From an uncultured Lachnospiraceae bacterium (lineage in GTDB: Bacteria > Bacillota > Clostridia > Lachnospirales > Lachnospiraceae), in NCBI GenBank assembly GCA_902781455.1, contig CACZJF010000017.1, positions 1 to 48,081 of the forward strand: a DNA stretch of 48,081 nucleotides, in the 5' to 3' direction. The notes below the pieces were generated by a model. It saw only the letters and a list, made by a program, of their open reading frames with translations, was not told the DNA's origin and ran no database searches. The position numbers and the translations under genes are program-made. Numbering within the stretch: position 1 is the stretch's first letter; the number at the start of each line of letters is the position of its first letter. This document shows, piece after piece, positions 7,954-16,838 of the stretch.

Positions 7954-9330
7954 ATGAAAACGCAGAAAAAGAATGAGAAATATCTGTTTGAGGAAGCCAG
8001 TGTCCCACGCGCGCTGGCTGTCATGGCGCTGCCTGCGATTGTCAGCCAGCTGATCACGCTGATCTACAATCTGGCGGATACCTGGTTTATCGGACGGACG
8101 AACAATCCCTATATGGTTGCGTCCTGCTCCCTGGTGCTTCCGATGTATATGCTGACCGTCGTGATTTCAAATGTGTTCGGTGTAGGCGGCGGAACTCTGA
8201 TTGCCCGGCTGATCGGGAGAGGAGAGGATGCAGAAGCCTCCAAAGTATCGGCTGTCTGCGTCCGCATGTCTCTGATTGGCAGCGCTGTGTACTCAGTGCT
8301 GTGCTTTGCGGCGATGACGCCGGTACTGCGCCTTCTGGGCGCCAGTGACGCGGTGCTGGGATACGCGAAGCAGTATATGTTCTTCGTGGTTGTGATCGGC
8401 GGAATCCCGGTCCTTCTGAATAATACACTTTCTTCGATGCTGCGCAGCATCGGACTTTCCTCAGAGGCGTCTTTCGGACTGAGCATGGGCGGTGTTTTGA
8501 ATATTGCGCTGGATCCATTGTTCATGTTTGTCATCCTTCCGGATGGGCAGCAGGTGATGGGCGCAGCGATTGCCACCATGCTCAGCAATATGGCCGCGCT
8601 GGTGTATTTTGTCATCATTTACCGGAAAGAATGCACCAGGACGATTCTGCGGTTCCGCCTGCGGGGGCAGAAGCTGTCTTCCGGCTCTCTGCATGCCATC
8701 TTCAGCGTCGGGCTTCCCGCGGCTACGTCACTTCTTCTGTTCGACGCATGCATGACCGTGATCAACCGGCTGTCGGCCGGACATGGGGATATCGAGCTGG
8801 CGGCGATCGGCATAGTCCTGAAGACAGAACGGCTGCCTCTGAACATCGGCATCGGGATCTGCCTTGGTATGGTGCCGCTTCTGGCATACAGCTATTCTTC
8901 CGGGAACATCAGACGTATGGACACGGTGTTCCGTTTTGGAAGAGGCGTCGGCCTTCTGATCGGGATCGTCAGTGTGATTCTTTATTATGTTTTTGCGCCG
9001 CAGATCATGCATGCATTTATCGCGGACGCTGACACGGTGCGGTTCGGAACACAGTTTCTGCGCGCGAGATGCTTCGCCACGCCGCTTATGTTCGGGTGCT
9101 TTTCCATGGTGCATTTTACACAGGCGATCGGGCGGGGAAAGGAGTCTTTCTGGCTTGCGGTGATCCGGCAGCTGGTGTTTAATATCCCGATGCTGTTTCT
9201 TCTGAACCGGCTGTACGGAATGATGGGAATCGTGTGGACGCAGGCCATCGCGGACTTCTGTACGGTCATTGTTTCGTACATCATCTACGCCAGGATCCGC
9301 CGGCAGGAGGGGTGGCCTCCGGGGATCTGA
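7954..9330 (+). CDS. MATE family multidrug/metabolite exporter
   Basis: A 458-residue polytopic membrane protein of the MATE antiporter family, which extrudes cationic drugs or metabolites using a Na+ or H+ gradient. Family signatures include the start of helix 1 (ALAVMALPAIVSQLITLIY), NLADTWFIGR, and the second-half repeat SVGLPAATSLLLFDACMTVINR. About 12 hydrophobic segments are visible and the length is typical. The start ATG 7954 gives a charged N-terminus (MKTQKKNEKYLFEEASVPRA) normal for clostridial MATE proteins; the ribosome site (CGGAAGAAG) is weak. No regulator gene adjoins it. A second MATE gene, broken by a duplication, lies at the right end of the window. Confidence 0.87.
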   Translation: MKTQKKNEKYLFEEASVPRALAVMALPAIVSQLITLIYNLADTWFIGRTNNPYMVASCSLVLPMYMLTVVISNVFGVGGGTLIARLIGRGEDAEASKVSAVCVRMSLIGSAVYSVLCFAAMTPVLRLLGASDAVLGYAKQYMFFVVVIGGIPVLLNNTLSSMLRSIGLSSEASFGLSMGGVLNIALDPLFMFVILPDGQQVMGAAIATMLSNMAALVYFVIIYRKECTRTILRFRLRGQKLSSGSLHAIFSVGLPAATSLLLFDACMTVINRLSAGHGDIELAAIGIVLKTERLPLNIGIGICLGMVPLLAYSYSSGNIRRMDTVFRFGRGVGLLIGIVSVILYYVFAPQIMHAFIADADTVRFGTQFLRARCFATPLMFGCFSMVHFTQAIGRGKESFWLAVIRQLVFNIPMLFLLNRLYGMMGIVWTQAIADFCTVIVSYIIYARIRRQEGWPPGI

Positions 9331-9341
9331 AGCCTGACCGT

Positions 9342-9565
9342 TACGGTTTACTCCTCGGTAAGCCTCCGGCGAAGAGCCCTGCGAGACACCAAAGCCCGCT
9401 CCCGCCGGGCTAACTGCCAACTACGACTAAGCAGCCGGGGTATTCAGCGAACGATTCCTTCATACCCCGGCTGCCAAGTCTTCGTAAGCAGTGGATCCCG
9501 TCGACGCTCCTGCTCATGGTGCTCGGCAGGGGGCTCTTCGCCAGCGGCTTAGCGGGGAGTATACT
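9342..9565. ncRNA. Highly structured ~225-nt element, candidate non-coding RNA
   Basis: The two ends form a long imperfect helix: about 9348-9391 pairs with about 9517-9563, including an uninterrupted run GGCGAAGAGCCC (9368-9379) against GGGCTCTTCGCC (9531-9542). Inside are a small hairpin (AGCCCG/CGGGCT, 9393-9411) and a 13-bp perfect stem (9431-9443 with 9462-9474), which can extend outward through GAC/GTC. At least two mismatches are U-G pairs if the plus strand is transcribed, although one other mismatch favours the minus strand. No reading frame uses the region. Possible identities are a structured RNA class or a small non-autonomous mobile element; I could not assign it to a known family. 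Confidence 0.5.
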
Positions 9566-9608
9566 GTAGCCCTGGCCGGATCCGGTCATTTCCCCTGGCC
9601 GCGAAATC

Positions 9609-9637
9609 TTGTTTGCTCCGGGATTCACTGTTATACT
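9609..9637 (+). promoter_or_regulatory. Promoter of the GH9 gene
   Basis: TTGTTT (9609-9614), a 17-nt spacer and TATACT (9632-9637), with TG one base before the hexamer (TGTTATACT, an extended -10). The predicted transcript start is near 9644, about 97 nt before ATG 9741. This also rules out in-frame starts upstream of 9644. Confidence 0.6.
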
Positions 9638-9740
9638 GCAGAAAGAACGCCGCCGGTATACCTGGAAACGAAGGGCGGGACCTGAAAATTCCGAAAAGGA
9701 CTTTTATGGATTCCGGGCAGGAAGAGAAAGGAGTGACTCC

Positions 9741-12005
9741 ATGATCATAAAGAAGATTCTGGCAGGTGTGACAGCTGCTCTCATTCTGTCTGCCATGGCT
9801 GCCGGCACAGTGTGTGCTGAAGCAGGGGACGAGATCGTCCATCTGGACTTTGATGATGGAACCGTGTGCGGCTTCGAAACCTATATCGAGGGCGGTGCCT
9901 GTGAACTTCGCAATGAAGACGGCATGCTGGCGGTGGATATTACCAGCTGCGGAAGCCTCGATTACGCGAACCAGGCTTACTGGGACGGTTTTTCCCTGGT
10001 GCAGGGTGTGACCTATCAGTACAGCTTTGACATATCCTGCAGCATCGACCGCCAGGTGGAGTACCGGCTTCAGCTGAACGGCGGGGACTACCATGCCTAT
10101 GTGGGAGACCGGATCCATGTCTCCCCGGAGCAGACGCATGTCAGTGTCGACTGGACGATGACGGAGGAGAGTGATCCGGCGCCGAGACTTTGCTTCAATA
10201 TGGGCTGTCAGGATGACATGACGCAGGATCCCGGCCCGCATACGGTCTGGATCGATCAGATCAGCCTGACGGTGAAAGATGATGCCGGTGCCGCTGCAAA
10301 CAGCAGCGAAGGCGGAAGTGAAGCAGGCAGCAGTGCCGGAAGCCTGATTGCCGTCAATCAGGTGGGATACAGGCCGTCGGACGAAAAGACCGCGTTTTTG
10401 TGCTTAGGCGACGCAGCGGTCAGTGAGCTGTGTGTTGTGGATGCATCCGGTTCGTCTGTGCTGGAGCTGACAGCAGGGGAACCGTTTGATGACGCATCTG
10501 CCGGATGCCGGATGCAGCGGGTGGATTTCAGCGCGCTGACACAGCCCGGGACCTGGCAGATCCGTGCCGTGGCGAGCGGGGAGGAAATCCTGTCAGCCCC
10601 ATTTGAAATCGATGATAATAGATATGACGATATTCTGAAAAGTACGCTCCGGATGCTTTCCCTGCAGCGATGCGGCGTGCAGACCTCTCTTCCGGAAAGC
10701 CCGGACGCGGGCCCATTTCTGCATGGCGTCTGCCACGATACGCCGGCGCTGATCTACGGGACGGACCAGACGAAGGACGTATCCGGCGGCTGGCACGACG
10801 CAGGGGATTACGGACGGTATGTTGTGTCCGGCGCGAAGGCGGCCGCAGACCTGATGATGTGCTTTGAGCAGTTCGGCCTGGCGTCGGACGACCTTGGCAT
10901 ACCAGAGAGCGGGAACGGTATCCCGGATGTGCTCGACGAAGCCCGGTGGGAACTGGACTGGATGCTGAAGATGCAGGACGAGGAGAGCGGCGGTGTCTTC
11001 CACAAGGTGACCTGCCGCAGCTTTCCGGGTGAGGTGAAGCCGGAGGAGGAGACCGATGAGCTGGTGATCTGCCCAGTGAGCGTGACGGCCAGCCTGGACT
11101 TCGCGGCGGTAATGGCGAAAGCCTCGGTTCTGTATGCGCCCTATGATCCGGACTTTGCGAAGACGGCGATGGAGGCGGCCCACAAAGCATGGCTGTACGG
11201 CAGTCAGACTCCGGTCGGGGAGGGCTTCCACAACCCGCCTGAGATCAGTACCGGTGAGTACCCGGATACCGACGCGTCGGACGAACTGCTCTGGGCAGGG
11301 ACGGAGCTGTATCTTGCCGGTCTGCCGGCAGAAGGCAAAGACATGGCTGGGGTGGAACAGATTGGGGAGGAAGCGGTATCTTCCGGACTGAATTCCTTTG
11401 GGGCGCACGGCCTTGGCTGGCAGTGTGTGTCGGATTACGCCCTGATTGATCTGGCCTGGAGTGCCCATCATGTGGCAGACGGCGAAGCTTTCGCGCAGCT
11501 GAAGGCTTACGGGGAGCAGGCACAGTCCTGCCTCACACAGTACTGCAGCCAGCTCGTGGAGCAGGCCGAAAGCGATGGCTTCTGCCTGACGCTCGGCCAG
11601 GACTTCCCCTGGGGCTCGAACATGTCTGTGGCCAATCACGCGGTGATACTGGCAGTGGAAAACCTGCTGACCGGAGAGGACAGCTGCGCACGGTCTGCGA
11701 AGCGAAACCTTGATGATCTTCTCGGCGCGAATCCGACAGGATACTGCTATGTGACCGGATGGGGCACAACCGCGCCGGAGCACCCGCATCACAGGCCTTC
11801 GCAGGCGGCTGACAGCGCGATGCCGGGCATGCTGGTGGGCGGCCCCAACAGTCATCTGGAGGATCCTTACGCGCAGAACGTCCTGTCAGGTCTGGCACCG
11901 GCTCTGTGCTACGCGGACAATGAACAGAGCTACTCCACCAACGAGGTAGCAGTGTACTGGAATTCTCCCCTGATTGCACTGCTTGCGGACATGAAGCAGA
12001 ACTGA
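9741..12005 (+). CDS. Secreted GH9 glycoside hydrolase (endoglucanase type)
   Basis: A 754-residue extracellular beta-glucanase. Residues 1-26 form a signal peptide (KK, hydrophobic ILAGVTAALILSAMA, cut near CAEA). Residues about 30-180 resemble a CBM4/9-like carbohydrate-binding beta-sandwich (VHLDFDDGT ... VWIDQISLTVKD). A Ser/Gly/Ala linker (181-200) leads to the Ig-like CelD_N domain (LIAVNQVGYRPSDEKTAFL) and then the (alpha/alpha)6 GH9 domain. That domain has GGWHDAGDYGRY (349-360; catalytic-base Asp pair 353/356), HPHHRPSQ, and NEVAVYWNSPL with the proton-donor Glu735. ATG 9741 has AAAGGAG at 9727-9733 and lies downstream of the promoter. No cohesin-binding dockerin or anchor is seen. 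The substrate is probably cellulose or mixed beta-glucan, or oligosaccharides from them. Confidence 0.85.
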   Translation: MIIKKILAGVTAALILSAMAAGTVCAEAGDEIVHLDFDDGTVCGFETYIEGGACELRNEDGMLAVDITSCGSLDYANQAYWDGFSLVQGVTYQYSFDISCSIDRQVEYRLQLNGGDYHAYVGDRIHVSPEQTHVSVDWTMTEESDPAPRLCFNMGCQDDMTQDPGPHTVWIDQISLTVKDDAGAAANSSEGGSEAGSSAGSLIAVNQVGYRPSDEKTAFLCLGDAAVSELCVVDASGSSVLELTAGEPFDDASAGCRMQRVDFSALTQPGTWQIRAVASGEEILSAPFEIDDNRYDDILKSTLRMLSLQRCGVQTSLPESPDAGPFLHGVCHDTPALIYGTDQTKDVSGGWHDAGDYGRYVVSGAKAAADLMMCFEQFGLASDDLGIPESGNGIPDVLDEARWELDWMLKMQDEESGGVFHKVTCRSFPGEVKPEEETDELVICPVSVTASLDFAAVMAKASVLYAPYDPDFAKTAMEAAHKAWLYGSQTPVGEGFHNPPEISTGEYPDTDASDELLWAGTELYLAGLPAEGKDMAGVEQIGEEAVSSGLNSFGAHGLGWQCVSDYALIDLAWSAHHVADGEAFAQLKAYGEQAQSCLTQYCSQLVEQAESDGFCLTLGQDFPWGSNMSVANHAVILAVENLLTGEDSCARSAKRNLDDLLGANPTGYCYVTGWGTTAPEHPHHRPSQAADSAMPGMLVGGPNSHLEDPYAQNVLSGLAPALCYADNEQSYSTNEVAVYWNSPLIALLADMKQN

Positions 12006-12049
12006 CTGGGGAAGGTGATCGCCTTTGAGAAGGCGGAATGGAGATTTAT

Positions 12050-12480
12050 ATGACTGATCAGACACTGAAAAATACATTCCAGATCCAGCCCGTGTATGCT
12101 TTGCGTGATCAGTGGGAGGCACTTGCCAGTCAGGAGGGACTGTTCATGAAATCCTGGAGCTGTCTCTGCCGCGGTGCCTGAACGACCGCCATGCGGCTGA
12201 GTCCTGCCTGAGCTGGTATCGGAAGAGCGGCCGTGTCAAGTCCGTGCACGGCGCATTTATCAGTGTTGATCCATCCGACGGAGATAAGGAACTGACGCAG
12301 CTGTCCCGGAAGAGGTGCCATGAAAGCTGCGCGCAGGCGGTGTCTCTGGGCGCGGAGAATGTTGTGTTTCACTCAAGCTGTGCCCCCTTTCTGAGGGAGG
12401 ATTACCTCGACTACTGGGCAGACAGCTGTGCTTCTTTCTACGAAGAACATGGCGTTGATTGCGGAAGCCTTCTTTTCTGA
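12050..12480 (+). pseudogene. Broken sugar phosphate isomerase/epimerase (TIM barrel) fragment
   Basis: Two frames together give the N-terminal half of an AP-endonuclease-2/xylose-isomerase-like TIM barrel. ATG 12050 reads FQIQPVYALRDQWEALASQEG; then, near position 12140, the homology moves to another frame, HEILELSLPRCLNDRHAAESC ... VKSVHGAFISVDP ... AVSLGAENVVFHSSCAPF. Such proteins are about 270 residues; here the coding sequence stops at about 140 and the metal-binding C-terminal half is absent. A single-base shift plus loss of the 3' half makes it non-functional. It is fused at its broken end to the tail of an AraC-type regulator. Confidence 0.65.
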
Positions 12481-12607
12481 CCCGAAGATCCATATCGTGG
12501 ACGCTGCGTATGATTCCGGGTTTTCCAGCATCTCTTCCTTCAACCGGGCATTTCGCAGAATTAAGGGCTGTTCGCCGACGCAGTTCCGCAGGACAAGGGT
12601 AGACTGA
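12449..12607 (+). pseudogene. C-terminal HTH fragment of an AraC-family regulator
   Basis: The frame ending at TGA 12605-12607 encodes KIHIVDAAYDSGFSSISSF followed by NRAFRRIKGCSPTQFRR, the second helix-turn-helix and C-terminal signature of AraC/XylS regulators. The rest of the regulator (over 200 residues) is missing. An ATG at 12449 lies inside the preceding isomerase fragment, with no ribosome site. It is a deletion remnant: a regulator and an isomerase gene were joined by loss of the DNA between them. Confidence 0.65.
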
Positions 12608-12744
12608 GGCGATTCCTTCCTGCAGGGCTCAATTCTTTGATGCGCTTCAGTGAATTGTATGATAGTATATTGTATCAGCAGTGTCGTCTCTTCGCGGCGG
12701 AAGCTGCTGAATCTTTTCATTCTGCAGAAAGAGAGGTTTTTGCA

Positions 12745-13293
12745 ATGCTATTTCAGGAACTCGGAAAGGTGAAACGGACCTGGATCATGACATCTCTGAT
12801 CCTGATCGCGATCGGTATCGTGATGATGATGTGCCCGGTCCGGTACATGGGGATGATGGTCTCCGCGCTGGGATATGTGCTCCTCGTGTGGGCGACGGTG
12901 CTGGGCCTGAACTATCTGGCAAGCAAGAAGACTTTGATGAATTATGTCACATTGACAGGCGCACTGTTCGTCGGACTGCTTGGAATGTTTGTGCTTGTAC
13001 ACCGGAGAGATGTCCTTCCGATCATGGGGCTTTTGTTCGGACTGTTTCTGGTCTTCGAAGGGCTCAGTGACCTGTTCAATGCCTTTGTCTACGCGCGCCG
13101 CGCAGGGAAGGCAGCCTGGTGGTTCCTTGCATTTTTATCTCTGATAACGATCTCGCTCGGTGTGATCCTTCTGGCCAATCCGTGGTGGGATACGCCCTTT
13201 GTGCTGAAGCGGGTGGTCGGCTTTATGATGCTGTTCGCCTCTGCGGTCAGCATTATCAGGGTTATCATGACCTGGCCGTTCAAGAGTGTGTAA
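12745..13293 (+). CDS. DUF308/HdeD-family membrane protein
   Basis: A 182-residue protein with six hydrophobic helices arranged as three hairpins: IMTSLILIAIGIVMMMCPV, MMVSALGYVLLVWATVL, YVTLTGALFVGLLGMFVLV, IMGLLFGLFLVFEGLSDLF, WWFLAFLSLITISLGVILLA, VVGFMMLFASAVSIIRVI. This is the HdeD/DUF308 pattern, linked in enterobacteria to acid stress but of unknown function in clostridia. ATG 12745 is preferred to 12637 because it has AGAAAGAGAGG just upstream and the extra N-terminus would be unusual. It ends 15 nt before the UbiB-family gene, so the two are probably co-transcribed. Confidence 0.75.
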   Translation: MLFQELGKVKRTWIMTSLILIAIGIVMMMCPVRYMGMMVSALGYVLLVWATVLGLNYLASKKTLMNYVTLTGALFVGLLGMFVLVHRRDVLPIMGLLFGLFLVFEGLSDLFNAFVYARRAGKAAWWFLAFLSLITISLGVILLANPWWDTPFVLKRVVGFMMLFASAVSIIRVIMTWPFKSV

Positions 13294-13308
13294 GAGGAGG
13301 ATAGAGCC

Positions 13309-15138
13309 ATGGCGAAAAATAAGAAGAAAAACAACAATAAGAATCAGAACAAAAGCAGCCAGTCTTCCGTGAACCAGAACAAGGCCGCCCAGGAACTGGA
13401 GAATACAGCCGGGGAACTGAAAGATGCAGCCCGTGAGCTGGAGGATAAGGCCCAGGAACTGAAAGAGGAGACTCAGGAAACGGCGCAGGAGCTGAAAGCA
13501 GCTGCCGCCGGAAATGTGGATACCTTGCGCAGGCTGGAAAAGGAAGGGAAGAAGAAGGGCCGCGGTCTTGAAATCTTCGGTGTTTTCGCAAAGCATAACT
13601 TCTACGCGAACGGACTGACGCCGGAAGAGTTGAGAACCACACTGGAGGACCTGGGACCGACTTATGTCAAGATCGGACAGATCATGTCCAGCCGTCTGGA
13701 CCTGCTGCCGGAGAGCTACTGCAAGGAGCTTGAGAAGCTGCGCCAGAACGTGCAGGAGCTGGATCCGGCGCTTGCCCGTGCCGTGATTGAGCAGGAGACC
13801 GGGAAGAAGATCGACGAGATCTATTCAGAGTTCCGCGACAAACCGCTTGGTTCGGCTTCTGTCGGACAGGCGCACTATGCTGTACTCAAGGATGGCCGGA
13901 AGGTTGTGACGAAGGTGCAGCGCCCGTTCATCGCTGACATGATGCGGGAAGACTTTGTCATGCTCAAGAAGCTGGCGAAGGGTGTAAGCAGCGTAGGAGG
14001 CAGTTCGGACGATGACAACCAGATGGATCTGGTCGAGGTCATCGAAGAGTTCGAGAAGGTGACGGAGGAAGAGCTGGACTTCCGTGTGGAGGCGGCGAAC
14101 ACCCGCTACTTCAAGGAGAACGTCATTGAGGACGAGTCGAAGATCACCTGTCCGGAAGTCATTGATGAGCTGACGACGGAGCGGATCTTCACGATGACCT
14201 TTGTCGACGGCTATTCGATCTCCAAGCGGGATCAGATTATCGCGGACGGCTTCGACGTGGAGGAGATCGGCCGGAACATCGTGGACAGCTATGTACACCA
14301 GGTGCTGGATGTGGGAACCTTCCACGCGGATCCGCACCAGGGCAACCTCATGGTCCAGAGAGAGAACGGCGTGCCGGAATGGATTGACTTCGGCATGATC
14401 GGGCGCATCACGGAGAGTGACATCAAGGTCATCCAGCAGCTGGTCCTGGCAGTGCTGGAGAAGGACGTGGAGACGATCGCAGGCGCGGTCATGGGCCTGG
14501 GCGCGGCGTCCCCGAAGACCAACAGGGACCGCCTGATCGAGGACCTGGACGTCTTCATGGATCAGTATGTCAACGTGACAAGCATAGATGACCTGGACAT
14601 CTCGATGCTGTTTGAAGAGATCTGCACGCTGGCGGACAAGCACCACATCAAGATGCCCGGCCGCTTCACCATGCTGGTCAGATCGCTTGCGACCATCGAG
14701 GGCGTGATCGAGGAGCTGTGCCCGTCGCTGAACCTGTTTGAGATTATCTCCGGGAAGCTGATGGACCGCGCGAAGCAGAATTTCGACCTGGAGCAGGAGC
14801 TGCTCTCCGTCGGGAAGGACGCGCTGGAGATCAGCAAGAAGGCGGCAAAGATCCCGGCACAGGTTTCGGATGTCCTCAAGGGAGTGGCCAGAGGCAGGAC
14901 GAAGATCAACCTGGAACTGACCGGGTATGAAGAGCTGCTGAATAAGGGCAGCGATTCGATCCGGAATATCGTGCTTGCCCTGTTTGCCTGCATTATGTTC
15001 ATCGGATCCTGTGTCCTGTGCCTGGCGGATATCACCCCCAAGGCACCCGGCGGCATGCCGGCGATCGCGGCGATCGGTCTGATCTTCTCGGTTGCCCTGG
15101 CGGTCTATACCATCCAGAATCTGACGAAGAAGAAATAA
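13309..15138 (+). CDS. ABC1/AarF/UbiB-family atypical kinase with long coiled-coil N-terminus
   Basis: A 609-residue protein. Residues 1-65 are Lys/Asn/Gln-rich and then a coiled coil of ELxxxAxEL repeats. From about residue 85 the UbiB fold follows: the family signature KIGQ (121-124) in GPTYVKIGQIMSSRLD, the Ala-rich nucleotide loop GSASVGQAH, invariant Lys in VVTKVQRP, catalytic-loop HADPHQGN, and metal Asp in WIDFGM. Two C-terminal hydrophobic helices (IVLALFACIMFIGSCVLCL and IAAIGLIFSVALAVYTI) anchor it. These proteins are ATPases/kinases tied to quinone or membrane-lipid biology; anaerobic Firmicutes without ubiquinone keep them for unknown reasons. Ribosome site GAGGAGG precedes ATG 13309. 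Neighbours HdeD-like and cardiolipin synthase point to a membrane role. Confidence 0.85.
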   Translation: MAKNKKKNNNKNQNKSSQSSVNQNKAAQELENTAGELKDAARELEDKAQELKEETQETAQELKAAAAGNVDTLRRLEKEGKKKGRGLEIFGVFAKHNFYANGLTPEELRTTLEDLGPTYVKIGQIMSSRLDLLPESYCKELEKLRQNVQELDPALARAVIEQETGKKIDEIYSEFRDKPLGSASVGQAHYAVLKDGRKVVTKVQRPFIADMMREDFVMLKKLAKGVSSVGGSSDDDNQMDLVEVIEEFEKVTEEELDFRVEAANTRYFKENVIEDESKITCPEVIDELTTERIFTMTFVDGYSISKRDQIIADGFDVEEIGRNIVDSYVHQVLDVGTFHADPHQGNLMVQRENGVPEWIDFGMIGRITESDIKVIQQLVLAVLEKDVETIAGAVMGLGAASPKTNRDRLIEDLDVFMDQYVNVTSIDDLDISMLFEEICTLADKHHIKMPGRFTMLVRSLATIEGVIEELCPSLNLFEIISGKLMDRAKQNFDLEQELLSVGKDALEISKKAAKIPAQVSDVLKGVARGRTKINLELTGYEELLNKGSDSIRNIVLALFACIMFIGSCVLCLADITPKAPGGMPAIAAIGLIFSVALAVYTIQNLTKKK

Positions 15139-15152
15139 CAGGCGACTTCCGG

Positions 15153-15174
15153 GGCAGGCTTGAGTAAGCCTGCC
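15153..15174. other. 9-bp perfect hairpin between the UbiB-family and cardiolipin synthase genes
   Basis: GGCAGGCTT (15153-15161) and AAGCCTGCC (15166-15174) around a GAGT loop. The bases after it (TCTGATATC) are not a T-run, so it may act as a weak attenuator or mRNA stabiliser and not a full terminator. Confidence 0.45.
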
Positions 15175-15215
15175 TCTGATATCTGAATCAACAGATCTGT
15201 ACGGGAAAGGTTATT

Positions 15216-16781
15216 ATGGAAAACGAAGTTTTAACTCTTGCGAAGCCGAGAAAATCGGGACTGATTCACCTGATCTTCAGCCGCTTCTTTGTCATCGTGA
15301 TTCTGCTGGCGGTGCAGATCGCTATGGTAATCACCATATATGTGAAACTGTATCAATACCTGCCGCATTTTTCTCTGGTGCTCCTGCTGTTTCTGATCGG
15401 CGGTGTCATCTATCTGTTCAACTGCGGTATGGACAATTCCGCCAGGCTGACCTGGATGCTGATTATTTCCATGCTGCCGATTTCCGGCGTAGCCATTCTT
15501 GCTTTTACGCAGATGAACTTCGGAAACCGCAAGATCAAAGAGCGGGTGCAGGAATTGATAGAAGGGACCATGCATGCCCTGAAGCAGCCGGAAGGGGTCC
15601 TGGAAAAGCTGGCGAAAGACGGATCCTCGACGGATGATCTGGATCGTTATATCTGCCGCAGTGGCTGCTTCCCTGTCTATGAGAAAACGCAGACGACCTT
15701 CTTTCCCATCGGGGAGGAGATGTTTGCTTCCATGCTTGAGGAACTGAAGAAGGCGGAAAAGTTTATTTTCATGGAATTCTTCATCATCAAGGAAGGCTAT
15801 ATGTGGGGAAGCATTCTGAAGATCCTTGCAGAGAAGGCCGCGCAGGGAGTAGACGTCCGCGTCATGTATGACGGCATGCTGGAGGTATCCACGCTTCCTC
15901 CCGATTACTGCAAGCTGCTGCAGAAGCATGGGATCAAGGCGAAGGAGTTTTCGCCGATCAGGCCTTTGATTTCTTCGCACTACAATTACCGTGATCACCG
16001 CAAGATCCTGGTGATTGACGGCAAGGTGGGCTATACGGGCGGCGTCAACCTGGGAGATGAGTACATCAACCGGGAGCAGCGGTTCGGCCACTGGAAGGAT
16101 ACCGGACTGATGCTGAAGGGCGACGCGGTGAAGAGCTTCACGCTGATGTTCCTGCAGATGTGGAACATCGATGAGAAAGAACCGCAGTTTGAGCCGTGGA
16201 TCAGCGCCGGGCCGCAGAAGGAAGAGGCATCTGACGGTTATGTCATTCCGTACTGCGACTGTCCGCTGGACGGCGACAAGGTCGGCGAGATGGTGTACAT
16301 GGATATCTTCAACCGCGCGACTCAGTACGTCCATGTGATGACGCCTTACCTAATTCTGGACGGTGAACTGGAAACCGCCATCAAGTACGCGGCGCAGCGC
16401 GGACTGGATGTGAAGCTGATCCTGCCGGGCATCCCGGACAAGACTCTGGCCTATTCTCTGGCGAAAGCGCATTATAAAAGACTGGTGGAGGCAGGCGTGA
16501 AGATCTACGAGTACACACCGGGATTCGTTCATGCGAAGATCTTTACCAGCGATGACTGCAAGGCGGTGGTCGGCACCATCAACCTGGACTACCGCAGTCT
16601 GTATCATCACTATGAGTGCGCGGCATACCTGTATCAGACTTCCTGCATAAAGGACATTGAGCAGGATTTCCAGGAGACGCTGGCAAAGTGCCGTGAGGTT
16701 ACGCTGGAGACGATCAAGCATGAGAAGTTAAAGTACAAGATCCTCGGACAGCTTGCTCAGTTTATCGCGCCGCTGATGTAA
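15216..16781 (+). CDS. cls: Cardiolipin synthase
   Basis: A 521-residue membrane enzyme of the phospholipase D superfamily that joins two phosphatidylglycerols into cardiolipin. Two or three N-terminal membrane segments (FFVIVILLAVQIAMVITIYV, FSLVLLLFLIGGVIYLF, TWMLIISMLPISGVAILAF) are followed by HKD motif 1 (HYNYRDHRKILVIDG, with NYR preceding HxK) and HKD motif 2 (FVHAKIFTSDDCKAVVGT). The length matches bacterial ClsA-type enzymes. The start ATG 15216 has GGAAAGG upstream. It lies 77 bp after the UbiB-family gene on the same strand, with a hairpin between, and a strong terminator ends the unit at 16839. Confidence 0.9.
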   Translation: MENEVLTLAKPRKSGLIHLIFSRFFVIVILLAVQIAMVITIYVKLYQYLPHFSLVLLLFLIGGVIYLFNCGMDNSARLTWMLIISMLPISGVAILAFTQMNFGNRKIKERVQELIEGTMHALKQPEGVLEKLAKDGSSTDDLDRYICRSGCFPVYEKTQTTFFPIGEEMFASMLEELKKAEKFIFMEFFIIKEGYMWGSILKILAEKAAQGVDVRVMYDGMLEVSTLPPDYCKLLQKHGIKAKEFSPIRPLISSHYNYRDHRKILVIDGKVGYTGGVNLGDEYINREQRFGHWKDTGLMLKGDAVKSFTLMFLQMWNIDEKEPQFEPWISAGPQKEEASDGYVIPYCDCPLDGDKVGEMVYMDIFNRATQYVHVMTPYLILDGELETAIKYAAQRGLDVKLILPGIPDKTLAYSLAKAHYKRLVEAGVKIYEYTPGFVHAKIFTSDDCKAVVGTINLDYRSLYHHYECAAYLYQTSCIKDIEQDFQETLAKCREVTLETIKHEKLKYKILGQLAQFIAPLM

Positions 16782-16838
16782 TCATATGCGGCTGGCTGAG
16801 AATCATAAAAATAAACGGATAAATTGACGAAACGCAGG

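Noticed and set aside
7877-7976. Short Lys/Ala/Asp-rich peptide frame before and overlapping the MATE start
   Set aside because: No ribosome site and only a TTG start; the composition comes from short direct repeats.
9342-9565. Naming the folded element as raiA or another known RNA class
   Set aside because: The size and shape are compatible, but I cannot recall the conserved bases reliably enough and no covariance search was possible.
9609-9740. Longer N-terminus for the GH9 protein
   Set aside because: The frame is open, but the promoter lies within it and the signal peptide and ribosome site begin at 9741.
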